From contig CALKYG010000465.1 of assembly GCA_938003575.1 (NCBI GenBank), positions 1-15,585 on the forward strand: a DNA stretch of 15,585 nucleotides, read 5' to 3'. This DNA is from an uncultured Alphaproteobacteria bacterium (GTDB taxonomy: Bacteria > Pseudomonadota > Alphaproteobacteria > Caulobacterales > Parvularculaceae). The position numbers were made by a program, and so were the translations under genes. Shown here piece by piece: positions 8,150 through 15,584 of this stretch (position 1 is its first letter; each line of letters begins with the position of its first letter). The notes under the pieces were generated by a model that ran no database searches, was not told where the DNA came from, and saw only the letters and a list, made by a program, of their open reading frames with translations.

Positions 8150-8193
8150 ATCGACGGGTTGCATCATGCGCATTCTGTCGCCAATATCGCTCC

Positions 8194-8213
8194 GCCGCAT
8201 TGCAGCATGCGGC
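8194..8213 (+). promoter_or_regulatory. Hairpin plus A6 tract in the hfq leader
   Basis: GCCGCAT (8194-8200) and ATGCGGC (8207-8213) form a 7-bp stem with a 6-nt loop. It is followed by six adenines (8215-8220) merging into AAAGGA, which serves as a somewhat distant Shine-Dalgarno (12 nt from the hfq ATG). Because Hfq binds A-rich single strands next to structure, and E. coli Hfq represses its own mRNA, this is a reasonable candidate autoregulatory site. That is inference. A weak promoter-like pair, TTGCAT (8159-8164) and CAATAT (8182-8187) with 17-bp spacing, lies just upstream. Confidence 0.33.
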
Positions 8214-8235
8214 CAAAAAAGGATCCTGAGACACA

Positions 8236-8475
8236 ATGACAGATAAAAAACAGAACCTTCAGGACGTGTTCTTGAACCATGTTCGCAAGGACAAAATTCC
8301 GGTCACGATCTTTCTCGTCAACGGCGTCAAGCTGCAGGGCGTCGTCACCTGGTTCGACAATTTCTGCGTCCTTTTAAAGCGTGAAGGCCAGGTGCAACTG
8401 GTCTATAAACACGCGATATCGACAGTCATGCCGTCTCAGCCTGTCAATCTGTGGAACGGCGAAGAAAGCGAATAG
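8236..8475 (+). CDS. hfq: RNA chaperone Hfq
   Basis: A 79-residue Sm-like protein that forms a homohexameric ring, pairs small RNAs with mRNAs and influences mRNA decay. The Sm1 core [21 protein letters not shown] and the Sm2 signature YKHAIST (Y57, K58, H59, equivalent to E. coli 55-57) are intact, as are the aromatic residues F40 and F43 and the N-terminal Gln region (QNLQD) that line the RNA-binding faces. The C-terminus after the Sm2 motif is short, as usual in alphaproteobacteria, ending in acidic EESE. The 86-bp leader contains a hairpin and an A6 tract. The TAG stop is followed by only six bases before the TTG start of hflX in the same reading frame, the familiar hfq-hflX pair. Confidence 0.98.
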   Translation: MTDKKQNLQDVFLNHVRKDKIPVTIFLVNGVKLQGVVTWFDNFCVLLKREGQVQLVYKHAISTVMPSQPVNLWNGEESE

Positions 8476-8481
8476 GGCTCA

Positions 8482-9864
8482 TTGACCGAAACTGGCGCAG
8501 TTGAAGCCGACCGCGATTTCGGCGCCGCGTTTGTTATTCACGTCGCCTTTGCGGGGGACCTTCGCCAGCGCACGGCCGAGGCGCGTCTTGAAGAGGCCGT
8601 AGGACTCGCGGCCGCGATCGACCTCGATGTCCGCAAGGCGGAAGTGGCGACGGTCGTCAATCCGCGCCCTTCGACGCTGATCGGCGGCGGAAAGGTCGAA
8701 GCGATCCGAAAGGCGCTCGACGCCGAGCGGCCAAGACCGGCGCTTGTGATCATCGACGCGGCGCTGACCCCTGTGCAGCATCGCAACCTTGAAAAGGAAC
8801 TCGACGCCAAGGTCCTCGACCGGACGGCGCTCATCCTCGAGATTTTCGGCGAGAGGGCGCGCACCGCTGAAGGGCGCCTGCAAGTCGATCTCGCACACCT
8901 CACCTATCAGAAGTCGCGCCTTGTCCGGTCATGGACGCACCTGGAACGCCAGCGCGGCGGACGCGGCTTTCTCGGCGGCCCCGGCGAGCGCCAGATTGAA
9001 AGCGACCGCCGGGCGATTCAGAACCAGATAGACCGGCTGAAGGAGCGGCTGGAGCAGGTTCGCCGAACGCGCACTCTGCAACGTGAAAAACGCAAGAAGG
9101 CGCCCCATCCCGTGGTTGCGCTTGTCGGCTACACGAACGCCGGCAAGTCGACGCTGTTCAACCTGCTTTCGAGATCCGAGGTGATCGCCCGCGATCAGCT
9201 CTTCGCAACGCTTGACCCGACGATGCGGGCGGTCGATCTCCCTTCGGGCCAGCGCATTATTCTTTCCGACACCGTCGGGTTCATTTCCGACCTGCCGACG
9301 CAGCTCGTCGCCGCGTTCCGGGCGACGCTCGAAGAGGTGAACGAGGCCGACCTTATTCTGCATGTCCGGGATGTCGCGCATGAGGATTCCGACGCGCAGC
9401 GAAAGGACGTCATCGACGTCCTATGCCAGCTTGGCATCGACTCAAGCGACGGAAGACCCGTGATCGAAGTGCTGAACAAGATCGATCTGCTGGGCGAAGA
9501 CGAGCGCCTTGCGCTTCTGGCGGCGTCGCGCGCGGCCTCGCCGGATGCGCCGATGTCGATCGACGAACCGGCGCGCCTTGCGATCTCCGCCGTAACCGGA
9601 GACGGCGTTGACGCTTTGTGCGGCTTCATTGACGCGGTGCTGACCGTCAATCGGGAAACCTATGACGTTTTCATCGACGGCGCCGACGGCGCGGCGATCG
9701 CCTGGCTGCATTCGCATGGCGATGTGAAGGCGGAGAATGAACAGAACGGCCGCGTCTCGATGCGGGTCCGCCTCGACGAGAAATCGGCCGGTCAGTTCCG
9801 CAAGTTTCATCCGTCGATCGCGCTGGAGCAGGAAATTCCGTCAAGCGACCGCGGCGCCGCATGA
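8482..9864 (+). CDS. hflX: Ribosome-associated GTPase HflX
   Basis: A 460-residue GTPase that binds the 50S subunit and, in other bacteria, rescues or splits stalled ribosomes. The N-terminal HflX domain includes NPRPSTLIGGGKVE and the highly conserved GFLGGPGERQIESDRR, followed by a coiled helical linker (about 180-205). The G domain has P-loop GYTNAGKST (216-224), DTVGFISDLP (D263) and NKID (332-335). The start is TTG at 8482: an in-frame TAG (the hfq stop) is at 8473-8475, there is no ATG, and the next GTG is about 54 codons in, inside conserved sequence. AGGG (8474-8477), overlapping the hfq stop, is the only Shine-Dalgarno-like match, so translation is probably coupled to termination of hfq. 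The 3' end overlaps the next gene by 4 bp (ATGA). Confidence 0.95.
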   Translation: MTETGAVEADRDFGAAFVIHVAFAGDLRQRTAEARLEEAVGLAAAIDLDVRKAEVATVVNPRPSTLIGGGKVEAIRKALDAERPRPALVIIDAALTPVQHRNLEKELDAKVLDRTALILEIFGERARTAEGRLQVDLAHLTYQKSRLVRSWTHLERQRGGRGFLGGPGERQIESDRRAIQNQIDRLKERLEQVRRTRTLQREKRKKAPHPVVALVGYTNAGKSTLFNLLSRSEVIARDQLFATLDPTMRAVDLPSGQRIILSDTVGFISDLPTQLVAAFRATLEEVNEADLILHVRDVAHEDSDAQRKDVIDVLCQLGIDSSDGRPVIEVLNKIDLLGEDERLALLAASRAASPDAPMSIDEPARLAISAVTGDGVDALCGFIDAVLTVNRETYDVFIDGADGAAIAWLHSHGDVKAENEQNGRVSMRVRLDEKSAGQFRKFHPSIALEQEIPSSDRGAA

Positions 9865-10664
9865 GACCCGATCCCCTGCGCGTTGCGGCGGTCATCGCCG
9901 AAATCGCTGAAGCCGAAATGCTGCCGCACTATCGAAAGCTCAGCGCTGACGCCGTAAAGACCAAGGAGAGCCCCGCCGATCTTGTGACCATTGTGGACGA
10001 AGCGGTTGAAAAGGCGCTTCGACGGCGCCTCTTCGAGCTTGCGCCGGGCGCCGCCTTCGTCGGCGAAGAGGCCGCCGCCGCCGATCCGTCGATTGCGAAA
10101 AAGATACGGAACGAAAAGTCATGCTGGATCGTCGATCCGCTCGACGGCACGCGGAATTTCGTCAATGGCGTCGACGAGTTCGGAACGATCGTCGCCTTTG
10201 TCGAGGACGGCGTCGCCACCGGCGGATGGATTTACGCAGCGCCGTTGCGATCGATGGCGACCGCTGTGCGCGGCGAGGGCGTTACATGGCGGGGCGCACG
10301 GCCGAAAACCAGGCCGCCTGCGGGCGGGAAGCCGGTGGGGCTTCGCTCGACCGGCTGGTTGAAGCCCGAGTGGCGCGACCGGCTGGCTGCAAGTCTCAAG
10401 ACCAGCGTCACGTCAAAGCCGGGACACTGTTCGGCTTACGCCTATCTCAAACTCATCGAGGGCGATGTCGATTTCAAATTATCGAGCCGCATTCACGCCT
10501 GGGACCACGCAGCGGGCGCATTGATGCTTGAGGAACTGGGCGGGCAGGCGCGCTGGCTGGACACGAGGTCGCCTTATGCGCCGCAGGAGAGCGAGGACCG
10601 GCCGCTGCTGGCCACGGCGCCGGGGCGCAGCTGGCCCGACCTCGCCGGCCTCCTCGTCAACTGA
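9861..10664 (+). CDS. Inositol monophosphatase family phosphatase (SuhB/CysQ superfamily)
   Basis: A 267-residue Mg2+-dependent sugar/nucleotide phosphatase. Metal-binding motifs are complete: GEE (E69, E70), DPLDGTRNFVNG (D92, D95, with G96-T97) and WDHAAGALMLEELGG (D215). The superfamily includes inositol-1-phosphatase (SuhB), fructose-1,6-bisphosphatase-like enzymes, histidinol-phosphatase and the 3',5'-bisphosphate nucleotidase CysQ. The substrate cannot be decided from motifs alone, so no symbol is given. The ATG overlaps the hflX stop as ATGA, indicating translational coupling and the same operon. The DPLDGTRNF variant (Arg-Asn rather than the Thr-Asn common in IMPases) and moderate divergence point to a subfamily other than classical SuhB. 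The gene ends 55 bp before the SDR gene. Confidence 0.88.
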   Translation: MRPDPLRVAAVIAEIAEAEMLPHYRKLSADAVKTKESPADLVTIVDEAVEKALRRRLFELAPGAAFVGEEAAAADPSIAKKIRNEKSCWIVDPLDGTRNFVNGVDEFGTIVAFVEDGVATGGWIYAAPLRSMATAVRGEGVTWRGARPKTRPPAGGKPVGLRSTGWLKPEWRDRLAASLKTSVTSKPGHCSAYAYLKLIEGDVDFKLSSRIHAWDHAAGALMLEELGGQARWLDTRSPYAPQESEDRPLLATAPGRSWPDLAGLLVN

Positions 10665-10719
10665 GCTCCGGTGTTGCGTTCTTGAAAGCGGCTCGTGAAA
10701 TAGGCGCTGAGGAGGCTGC

Positions 10720-11547
10720 ATGAACGGTTTTTTCAAGGACAGGGTCTGCGTCGTCACCGGCGCGGCGTCCGGCATCGGGCGGGCGGTTGCGATAAGCCTT
10801 GCGGGACAGGGAGCGGCGGTCGCGATTTCCGACGTCAACGAGGCGGGACTTGAGGAAACGCGGCGGATGATGGGCGAGCGATCGTCGAACCGGATCCGCG
10901 TCGACAGACTCGATGTTGCGGACGCCGACGCGGTCATTCGCTACGCGGACGCCATACGGGAAAGTCTTGGCGCTGCCGACTACGTTTTCAATATCGCAGG
11001 TCTGACGCGCGTTGGAAGCTTCGAGGAGTCGCCTCTGTCCGCTTTCGAAAAGATCATGGATGTCAATTTCTGGGGCGTCGTCCGGATGACAAAGGCTTTC
11101 CTGCCCCAGCTGGTCGCGACGAAGGGCGGCGTCGTCAATATTTCCAGCCTGTTCGGCTTCATCGGGTATGGCGGACAGGCGCATTATTGCGCGTCGAAAT
11201 TCGCCGTCCGGGGTTTTTCCGAAACGATCGCTCAGGAGCTGGCGGAAAAAGGCGTCAGGGTGACCTCGGTTCATCCGGGCGGCGTCGCCACGTCGATCGC
11301 CCGCAATGCGGCGGTTGATGCGATGCCGGCCCAATACAAGGAAAAGCGCGAGCTCGACGAACGGTTTGACAAGGCCGCCATCACCAGCCCGGAACGCGCG
11401 GCCGAAATCATTCTCGACGGCGCGGCGAAGGGAAAAAGGCGCGTTGTCGTCGGCCGCGACGCCAAGATCGCATCCTTCATCCAGCGGCTCTTCCCGGAAT
11501 CTTATCCGGACAAGCTCGCGGCTCTGCTGCCGAAAAACGTGACGTGA
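10720..11547 (+). CDS. Classical short-chain dehydrogenase/reductase (SDR), substrate unknown
   Basis: A 275-residue Rossmann-fold oxidoreductase. It has the coenzyme loop TGAASGIG (13-20), NIAG at 91-94 (usually NNAG), the active-site Asn region MDVNFWG (N116), the catalytic serine in NISSLFG (S142/S143) and YCASK (Y156, K160), so the tetrad is complete. D38 in ISDVNEAG, after the second beta strand, suggests NAD(H) preference. Length and the C-terminal PERAAEIIL extension fit the classical family, but the substrate is not recognisable. An ideal Shine-Dalgarno (GAGGAGG, a few bases before the ATG) and a 55-bp upstream gap suggest it can be expressed separately from hflX. It converges on kbl with 4 bp between the stop codons. 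Confidence 0.9.
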   Translation: MNGFFKDRVCVVTGAASGIGRAVAISLAGQGAAVAISDVNEAGLEETRRMMGERSSNRIRVDRLDVADADAVIRYADAIRESLGAADYVFNIAGLTRVGSFEESPLSAFEKIMDVNFWGVVRMTKAFLPQLVATKGGVVNISSLFGFIGYGGQAHYCASKFAVRGFSETIAQELAEKGVRVTSVHPGGVATSIARNAAVDAMPAQYKEKRELDERFDKAAITSPERAAEIILDGAAKGKRRVVVGRDAKIASFIQRLFPESYPDKLAALLPKNVT

Positions 11548-11551
11548 GCGT

Positions 11552-12754
11552 TCAGATGACGCCGAGAGTCTTGCCGGCTTTTGCGAAGGCGGCGATCGCG
11601 CGGTCAACCTGTTCGTCCGAATGGCCCGCGCACATTTGTGTCCGGATGCGGGCCTGTCCGCGCGGCACGACGGGAAAGGAGAACCCCGTCACATAGACCC
11701 CTTCATCCATCAGCGCCGCCGCCATGTCCTGCGCGATGCGCGCATCGCCGAGCATGACCGGAATGATCGGATGCTCGCCGGGGAGCAGATTGAAGCCCGA
11801 TTTCGCCATGCCGTCGCGAAACCGCCTCGCATTGCGAAAGAGTTGCGTGCGCAAGGCGTCGCCGTTCCTGACGAGTTCAAGCGTCTTCAGCGTCGCGCCG
11901 AGAAGCGCGGGCGTCAGCGCGTTCGAGAAGAGATAGGGACGGGCCCGATTGCGGAGGAGATGCACGACATTCGCCTTTGCGCAGATGTAGCCGCCCATCC
12001 CGCCGCCGAGCGCCTTGCCGAGCGTCCCGGTAAGAATGTCGACACGCCCTTCGACGCCGCAATGCGCCGGCGTTCCTCGTCCTTGCGGACCCATAAACCC
12101 GGTCGCATGGCAATCATCGACCATGACCAGCGCATTGTAACGCCCCGCGAGATCGCAGATTTCATTCAGTTTCGCGATATAGCCGTCCATCGAAAAGACG
12201 CCGTCGGTCACGATCAGCTTCGTCCGCGCGCCGTCCGCATCCGCCGCCTTCAACTGGCTTTCGAGATCGGCCATGTCGGAGTTTGCAAAACGAAACCGCT
12301 TCGCTTTTGACAGCCGCACGCCGTCGATGATCGACGCGTGATTGAGCGAATCCGAGATAATCGCGTCTTCCGCTTCGAGAAGCGGTTCGAACACGCCGCC
12401 ATTGGCGTCGAAACAGGCGGCGAAGAGGATTGAATCCTCGTAACCGAGATAGGAAGCGATTTCCCGCTCAACCTTGCGGTGCAGGTCCGTCGTTCCGCAA
12501 ATAAACCGGACAGAGGCCATGCCAAAGCCGTAACGGTCCATCGTCTCCTGCGCGGCCCTGACGATCTCGGCGTTGTCGGCGAGGCCGAGATAGTTGTTCG
12601 CGCAGAAATTCAGGACGCGAACACGCTCGCCCTTGTGCAGGACCTCGATTTCCGGCCCCTGCGGCGACGTGATTTCGCGCTCGCGCTTTTCAAGACCCTG
12701 TTCGCGGATATCCTCGAGCGTCTTGTCGATTCGCGCATAAAAATCACGGTTCAT
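11552..12754 (-). CDS. kbl: Glycine C-acetyltransferase (2-amino-3-ketobutyrate CoA ligase)
   Basis: A 400-residue PLP enzyme of the alpha-oxoamine synthase family. It cleaves 2-amino-3-oxobutyrate with CoA to glycine and acetyl-CoA, the second step of threonine catabolism. Full-length, close to E. coli Kbl (398). Diagnostic motifs: [11 protein letters not shown] (50-60), [15 protein letters not shown] (78-92), [11 protein letters not shown] (135-145), [12 protein letters not shown] (211-222) and the PLP lysine K247 in [11 protein letters not shown] (E. coli K244). The close match to Kbl-type residues argues against KAS-III-like paralogues such as BioF, HemA or SPT. The usual partner tdh (threonine dehydrogenase) is not in the window on either side. 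Transcription probably starts from a good sigma70-like promoter just upstream, and AGGGA precedes the ATG by about 9 nt. Confidence 0.95.
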   Translation of the reverse strand: MNRDFYARIDKTLEDIREQGLEKREREITSPQGPEIEVLHKGERVRVLNFCANNYLGLADNAEIVRAAQETMDRYGFGMASVRFICGTTDLHRKVEREIASYLGYEDSILFAACFDANGGVFEPLLEAEDAIISDSLNHASIIDGVRLSKAKRFRFANSDMADLESQLKAADADGARTKLIVTDGVFSMDGYIAKLNEICDLAGRYNALVMVDDCHATGFMGPQGRGTPAHCGVEGRVDILTGTLGKALGGGMGGYICAKANVVHLLRNRARPYLFSNALTPALLGATLKTLELVRNGDALRTQLFRNARRFRDGMAKSGFNLLPGEHPIIPVMLGDARIAQDMAAALMDEGVYVTGFSFPVVPRGQARIRTQMCAGHSDEQVDRAIAAFAKAGKTLGVI

Positions 12755-12780
12755 AGGAGCGTCCCTTTGAAGTCACGGCG

Positions 12781-12808
12781 GTTGTAACGCCGGCGCGGAC
12801 GCGGTCAA
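12781..12808 (-). promoter_or_regulatory. Predicted sigma70-type promoter of kbl
   Basis: On the minus strand TTGACC (plus-strand GGTCAA, 12803-12808) and TACAAC (plus-strand GTTGTA, 12781-12786) are separated by 16 bp. The -35 matches the consensus at 5 of 6 positions and the -10 at 4 of 6. A start near 12774 would give a leader of about 20 nt carrying the AGGGA ribosome-binding site, a plausible arrangement for the leftward gene. The rest of the 124-bp divergent gap shows no equally clear promoter for the rightward amidase. Confidence 0.55.
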
Positions 12809-12863
12809 CCGCAGCCGCTTGCGCTTTTCGGCGGGCGACAGCATGGTCGCTGGCGCCGTATTG

Positions 12864-12871
12864 AGGGGGAG
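12864..12871 (+). promoter_or_regulatory. Shine-Dalgarno that fixes the amidase start
   Basis: AGGGGGAG lies 7 nt before the ATG at 12879. It supports that start over the upstream in-frame TTG (12819) and ATG (12843), and makes the first residues MTASRRDLIRAAA, a twin-arginine signal peptide. Confidence 0.7.
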
Positions 12872-12878
12872 ATGGCGG

Positions 12879-14618
12879 ATGACGGCCTCACGACGCGACC
12901 TCATAAGGGCCGCGGCCTATTTCAGCGCGCTCGCCGGCGCAGCATCGTGCGGCGGCCCCCGAACCGCCGCGCCGCCTTCGGAGGCGACGCTCCCCGGGCG
13001 AATTGACGAACAGACGATCGAGGCGGCTGAAAAGCTGAATGCGCTGACATTCACTGCTGATGAACGGCGAATGATGCTTGAGGGCATTGAAAGTCAGCTT
13101 GAGACGCTGGCGAAAATCAGGGGCGTGTCTTTTTCGAACGCAGATGCGCCGGCGCTTGCCTTCGATCCGAAACCGCCGCGCGCCAAAATCAGATCGCAGA
13201 AAAACACGTTGACGCTTGGCGGCGACTACTCGGCGGCTTTTCCGGGGTCGGAAGAGGAAGTCGCGTACGCGAGCGCCGGGCAGCAGGGCGCGTGGCTGCG
13301 AAGAAGGCAGATTACTTCCGCGGACCTGACGGAAATCTATCTGAAGCGGATCGGGAAATTCGACCAGAAACTTTCTTCCTACGTGACAGTTACGCCCGAT
13401 CTTGCGCGCGCGCAGGCCGCAAAAGCGGACAAGGAACTTGCGGGCGGCAAGGATCGCGGGCCGCTGCACGGGATCCCTTATGCGGTGAAGGATCTGGCAG
13501 ACACCGCCGGCGTTCTGACGACATGGGGCGCGGAGCCTTTCAGGGAGCGGATTCCTGATGAAGATGCGAAAGTCGTCCGTAAACTGAGAGAGGCCGGCGC
13601 CGTCCTGCTGGGAAAAACCGCCTGCGGCGCGATCGCCTATGGCGACCAGTGGTTCGGAGGCGTCACCAGGAATCCCTGGAACCTGAAGGAAGGGTCGAGC
13701 GGGTCGAGCGCGGGGTCCGCCGCCGCGACTGCCGCCGGCCTCTGTACCTTTGCGATCGGCACTGAGACGCTCGGATCGATCGTGTCTCCGTCGGAGCGAT
13801 GCGGAACGACGGGCCTGCGGCCGACATTCGGCCGCGTTTCGCGTTCGGGCTTCATGGCTCTTTGCTGGTCGCTCGACAAGGTTGGGCCGATCTGCCGGAC
13901 GGCTGAGGACGCCGCAATCGTTCTTTCCGCGATCAACGGATATGACGCCGACGATCCGGGCGCGGCGCGGCATGGCTTCGCCTATGACGGCCGAGCCGAT
14001 CCGAAGACGATGATTGTCGGCTATGTTCCGGAATGGTTCGAGAAAGGCGATGACGCCGACCGGGCCGCGCTGAAGGCCGTCAAGTCGCTCGGCGTCACGA
14101 TGCGGGAGTTTCCGTGGCCGACGCTTGATTTTTCAGCGCTTGAAACGATCGTCGTCGTCGAAGCGGCGGCGGCGTTTTCCGATTTGACGCTGACCGACCG
14201 GGATGACGAGCTGTCGTGGCAGGATGCCGAGGCCTGGCCGAACACGTGGCGGCGCGCGCGCTTCTTCCCCGCCGTCGATTATGTGCAGATCGACCGTCTG
14301 CGCCGTAAACTGATGCTGGAAATGACGGCGGCGTTTGAAGGGTTCGACGCTCTGATCGGCCCTCATTACGCAGGCGGCGCCCTCCTCGCCGCTAATGCGA
14401 CGGGGCATCCGCAGCTTGTGTTGCGAGCAGGTTACGCACAGACGCCGCCTCGCAGCCTTTTCAACGAGGCGGCGAGGGCGGCGGGAACCGAGACATTCAG
14501 GACGCCGCGCGGCGTCAGTCTCTGGGGCGGGCTGTTCCAGGAGGGAAAGATCATCGCGCTCGGCCGCGCCCTCGAGAAAGCGCTTGGCGTTGCAAGGGAC
14601 CGCCCGCCGGGATTTTGA
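12879..14618 (+). CDS. Tat-exported amidase-signature family hydrolase
   Basis: A 579-residue amidase of the Ser-cisSer-Lys family. It begins with a twin-arginine signal (SRRDLI at about residues 4-9, then a hydrophobic Ala-rich stretch ending AASCGG). C at about residue 26 could be lipidated, but AASC is a poor lipobox. A helical extension (about 40-110) precedes the catalytic domain. By alignment to the family, the triad is K204 (AVKDLADTAG), S276 (GSSGSSAGSAA) and the nucleophile S300 (GTETLGSIVSP). The spacing S276 to S300 is 24, as in FAAH. The signature is divergent: GTETLGS replaces the common GTDTGGS. With export and the N-terminal extension it is not GatA; its substrate (amide, peptide or lipid-amide in the periplasm) is unknown. 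It is divergent from kbl and convergent with the LytTR regulator, and appears monocistronic. Confidence 0.9.
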   Translation: MTASRRDLIRAAAYFSALAGAASCGGPRTAAPPSEATLPGRIDEQTIEAAEKLNALTFTADERRMMLEGIESQLETLAKIRGVSFSNADAPALAFDPKPPRAKIRSQKNTLTLGGDYSAAFPGSEEEVAYASAGQQGAWLRRRQITSADLTEIYLKRIGKFDQKLSSYVTVTPDLARAQAAKADKELAGGKDRGPLHGIPYAVKDLADTAGVLTTWGAEPFRERIPDEDAKVVRKLREAGAVLLGKTACGAIAYGDQWFGGVTRNPWNLKEGSSGSSAGSAAATAAGLCTFAIGTETLGSIVSPSERCGTTGLRPTFGRVSRSGFMALCWSLDKVGPICRTAEDAAIVLSAINGYDADDPGAARHGFAYDGRADPKTMIVGYVPEWFEKGDDADRAALKAVKSLGVTMREFPWPTLDFSALETIVVVEAAAAFSDLTLTDRDDELSWQDAEAWPNTWRRARFFPAVDYVQIDRLRRKLMLEMTAAFEGFDALIGPHYAGGALLAANATGHPQLVLRAGYAQTPPRSLFNEAARAAGTETFRTPRGVSLWGGLFQEGKIIALGRALEKALGVARDRPPGF

Positions 14619-14768
14619 CGGCGCGCGATGTCCAATGAACCGCACGCTGCAATGCGCGTCGACGAGCGGGGAGACTCTTGACGGCGGTTTCGTCCGCCCT
14701 TGCGACTGGCCCGTCGCCGGATCCGGACGACCGCTTCAGCCGGCGAGCGTATCGTGACCGGTCTGGGG
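14619..14768. other. Convergent intergenic gap with possible shared terminator
   Basis: This 150-bp gap between the convergent amidase and regulator genes holds no credible gene. TCGCCGG (14714-14720) pairs with CCGGCGA (14740-14746) around a 19-nt loop, and CCGGATCCGG (14717-14726) inside it is a local palindrome; these can fold alternatively. A hairpin here could end transcripts from both sides, but there is no T-run on either strand. Confidence 0.3.
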
Positions 14769-15584
14769 CTAAAGAAACCGCGCCACGACATCCTTGTAGG
14801 ATCGCGAGAGCTTCAATTCCGATCCGTTCTCCAGAATGACGAAATATTCGCCGTTCGAATGCGGATGCAGCTCTTTGACTTTCTTGACATTAACGATCGC
14901 GGACCGGTGAATGCGCTGGAAGCGCGAAGGATCGAGGCGCTGTTGCAGCGTCTTCATGGTCTCGCGGATGATGTGCGTCTTGCCCTGCGCGTGGATGCAC
15001 ATGTAATCGCCGGCGGCGTCGATCCAGTCGATGTCTTCGGCGTTCAGCATCACGACCTTAGAACCGTCCTTGAAGGAAAGCCGCTCCGAATAGCGTTCCT
15101 TGTTGGTCCATGACGGATCCTGGATGAGCTCCTTGATCTGGTCGCGATCTTCGTCGCTCAACGAGGCGAGAAGTTCGACGAGGCGCGATTCGCGGCTCGC
15201 CGCCGCGCGCGTCTTGATCGCCTCACGGGCGCGATGCACGGCGTCTTTCAGCCGCTCCTCCTCGACGGGTTTGACGAGATAGTCGAGCGCGTTCGCTTCA
15301 AAGGCGTCGATGGCGTATTTGTCGTAAGCAGTGACGAAAATGATCAGCGGCGCCGGCGCGCCGATCAGCGCACGAACGACGCCGAAGCCGTCAAGACCCG
15401 GCATCTGGATGTCGAGGAAGACGAGATCGGGCGCATGCGCCTTGATCTCTTTGACAGCCTCGCGGCCGTTCGAACATTCTCCTATGACTTCGATTTCAGG
15501 AAATTCCTGGAGGCGCAGTTTGAGGCCGCGAATGGCGAGCGGCTCGTCGTCAACAAGCATCACACGGATTTTTTGTTCTTCCAT
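14769..15584 (-). CDS. LytTR-family response regulator (REC-LytTR)
   Basis: A 271-residue two-component transcription regulator. The receiver domain (about 5-118) has acidic pair D12/D13, phospho-acceptor D58 in LVFLDIQMPG, T85 in FVTAYD and K105 in DYLVKPV. A charged helical linker (about 119-160) leads to a C-terminal LytTR DNA-binding domain: ERLSFKDGSKVVMLNAEDI, IDAAGDYMCIH, the FQRIHRSAIVN signature near 230 and the closing LKLSRSYKD. The domain order is that of the AgrA/AlgR/LytR type. The ATG is one base from the window edge, so any in-frame upstream start, the promoter and the expected partner LytS-type kinase cannot be seen. The product probably controls genes elsewhere; nothing in the window shows an obvious LytTR direct-repeat site. 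Confidence 0.93.
   Translation of the reverse strand: MEEQKIRVMLVDDEPLAIRGLKLRLQEFPEIEVIGECSNGREAVKEIKAHAPDLVFLDIQMPGLDGFGVVRALIGAPAPLIIFVTAYDKYAIDAFEANALDYLVKPVEEERLKDAVHRAREAIKTRAAASRESRLVELLASLSDEDRDQIKELIQDPSWTNKERYSERLSFKDGSKVVMLNAEDIDWIDAAGDYMCIHAQGKTHIIRETMKTLQQRLDPSRFQRIHRSAIVNVKKVKELHPHSNGEYFVILENGSELKLSRSYKDVVARFL

Noticed and set aside
6005..8236. 743-codon open frame on the minus strand across trkA, the gap and dat
   Set aside because: It is antisense to two clear genes, and its product is rich in Arg, Asp and His with no recognisable motif. Such long antisense frames are expected from GC-rich codon use. Its length across the intergenic gap is notable but not evidence of coding.
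10720..11547. SDR as the missing threonine dehydrogenase partner of kbl
   Set aside because: It is convergent rather than co-transcribed, and it is a classical SDR (TGxxxGIG, YxxxK), whereas SDR-type threonine dehydrogenases belong to the extended group.
12819..12878. Longer amidase start at TTG 12819 or ATG 12843
   Set aside because: The AGGGGGAG ribosome-binding site and the twin-arginine signal peptide both point to the ATG at 12879.
14395..14757. 120-codon plus-strand frame at the amidase 3' end and convergent gap
   Set aside because: Mostly an out-of-frame shadow of the amidase gene, with no Shine-Dalgarno or recognisable motif.
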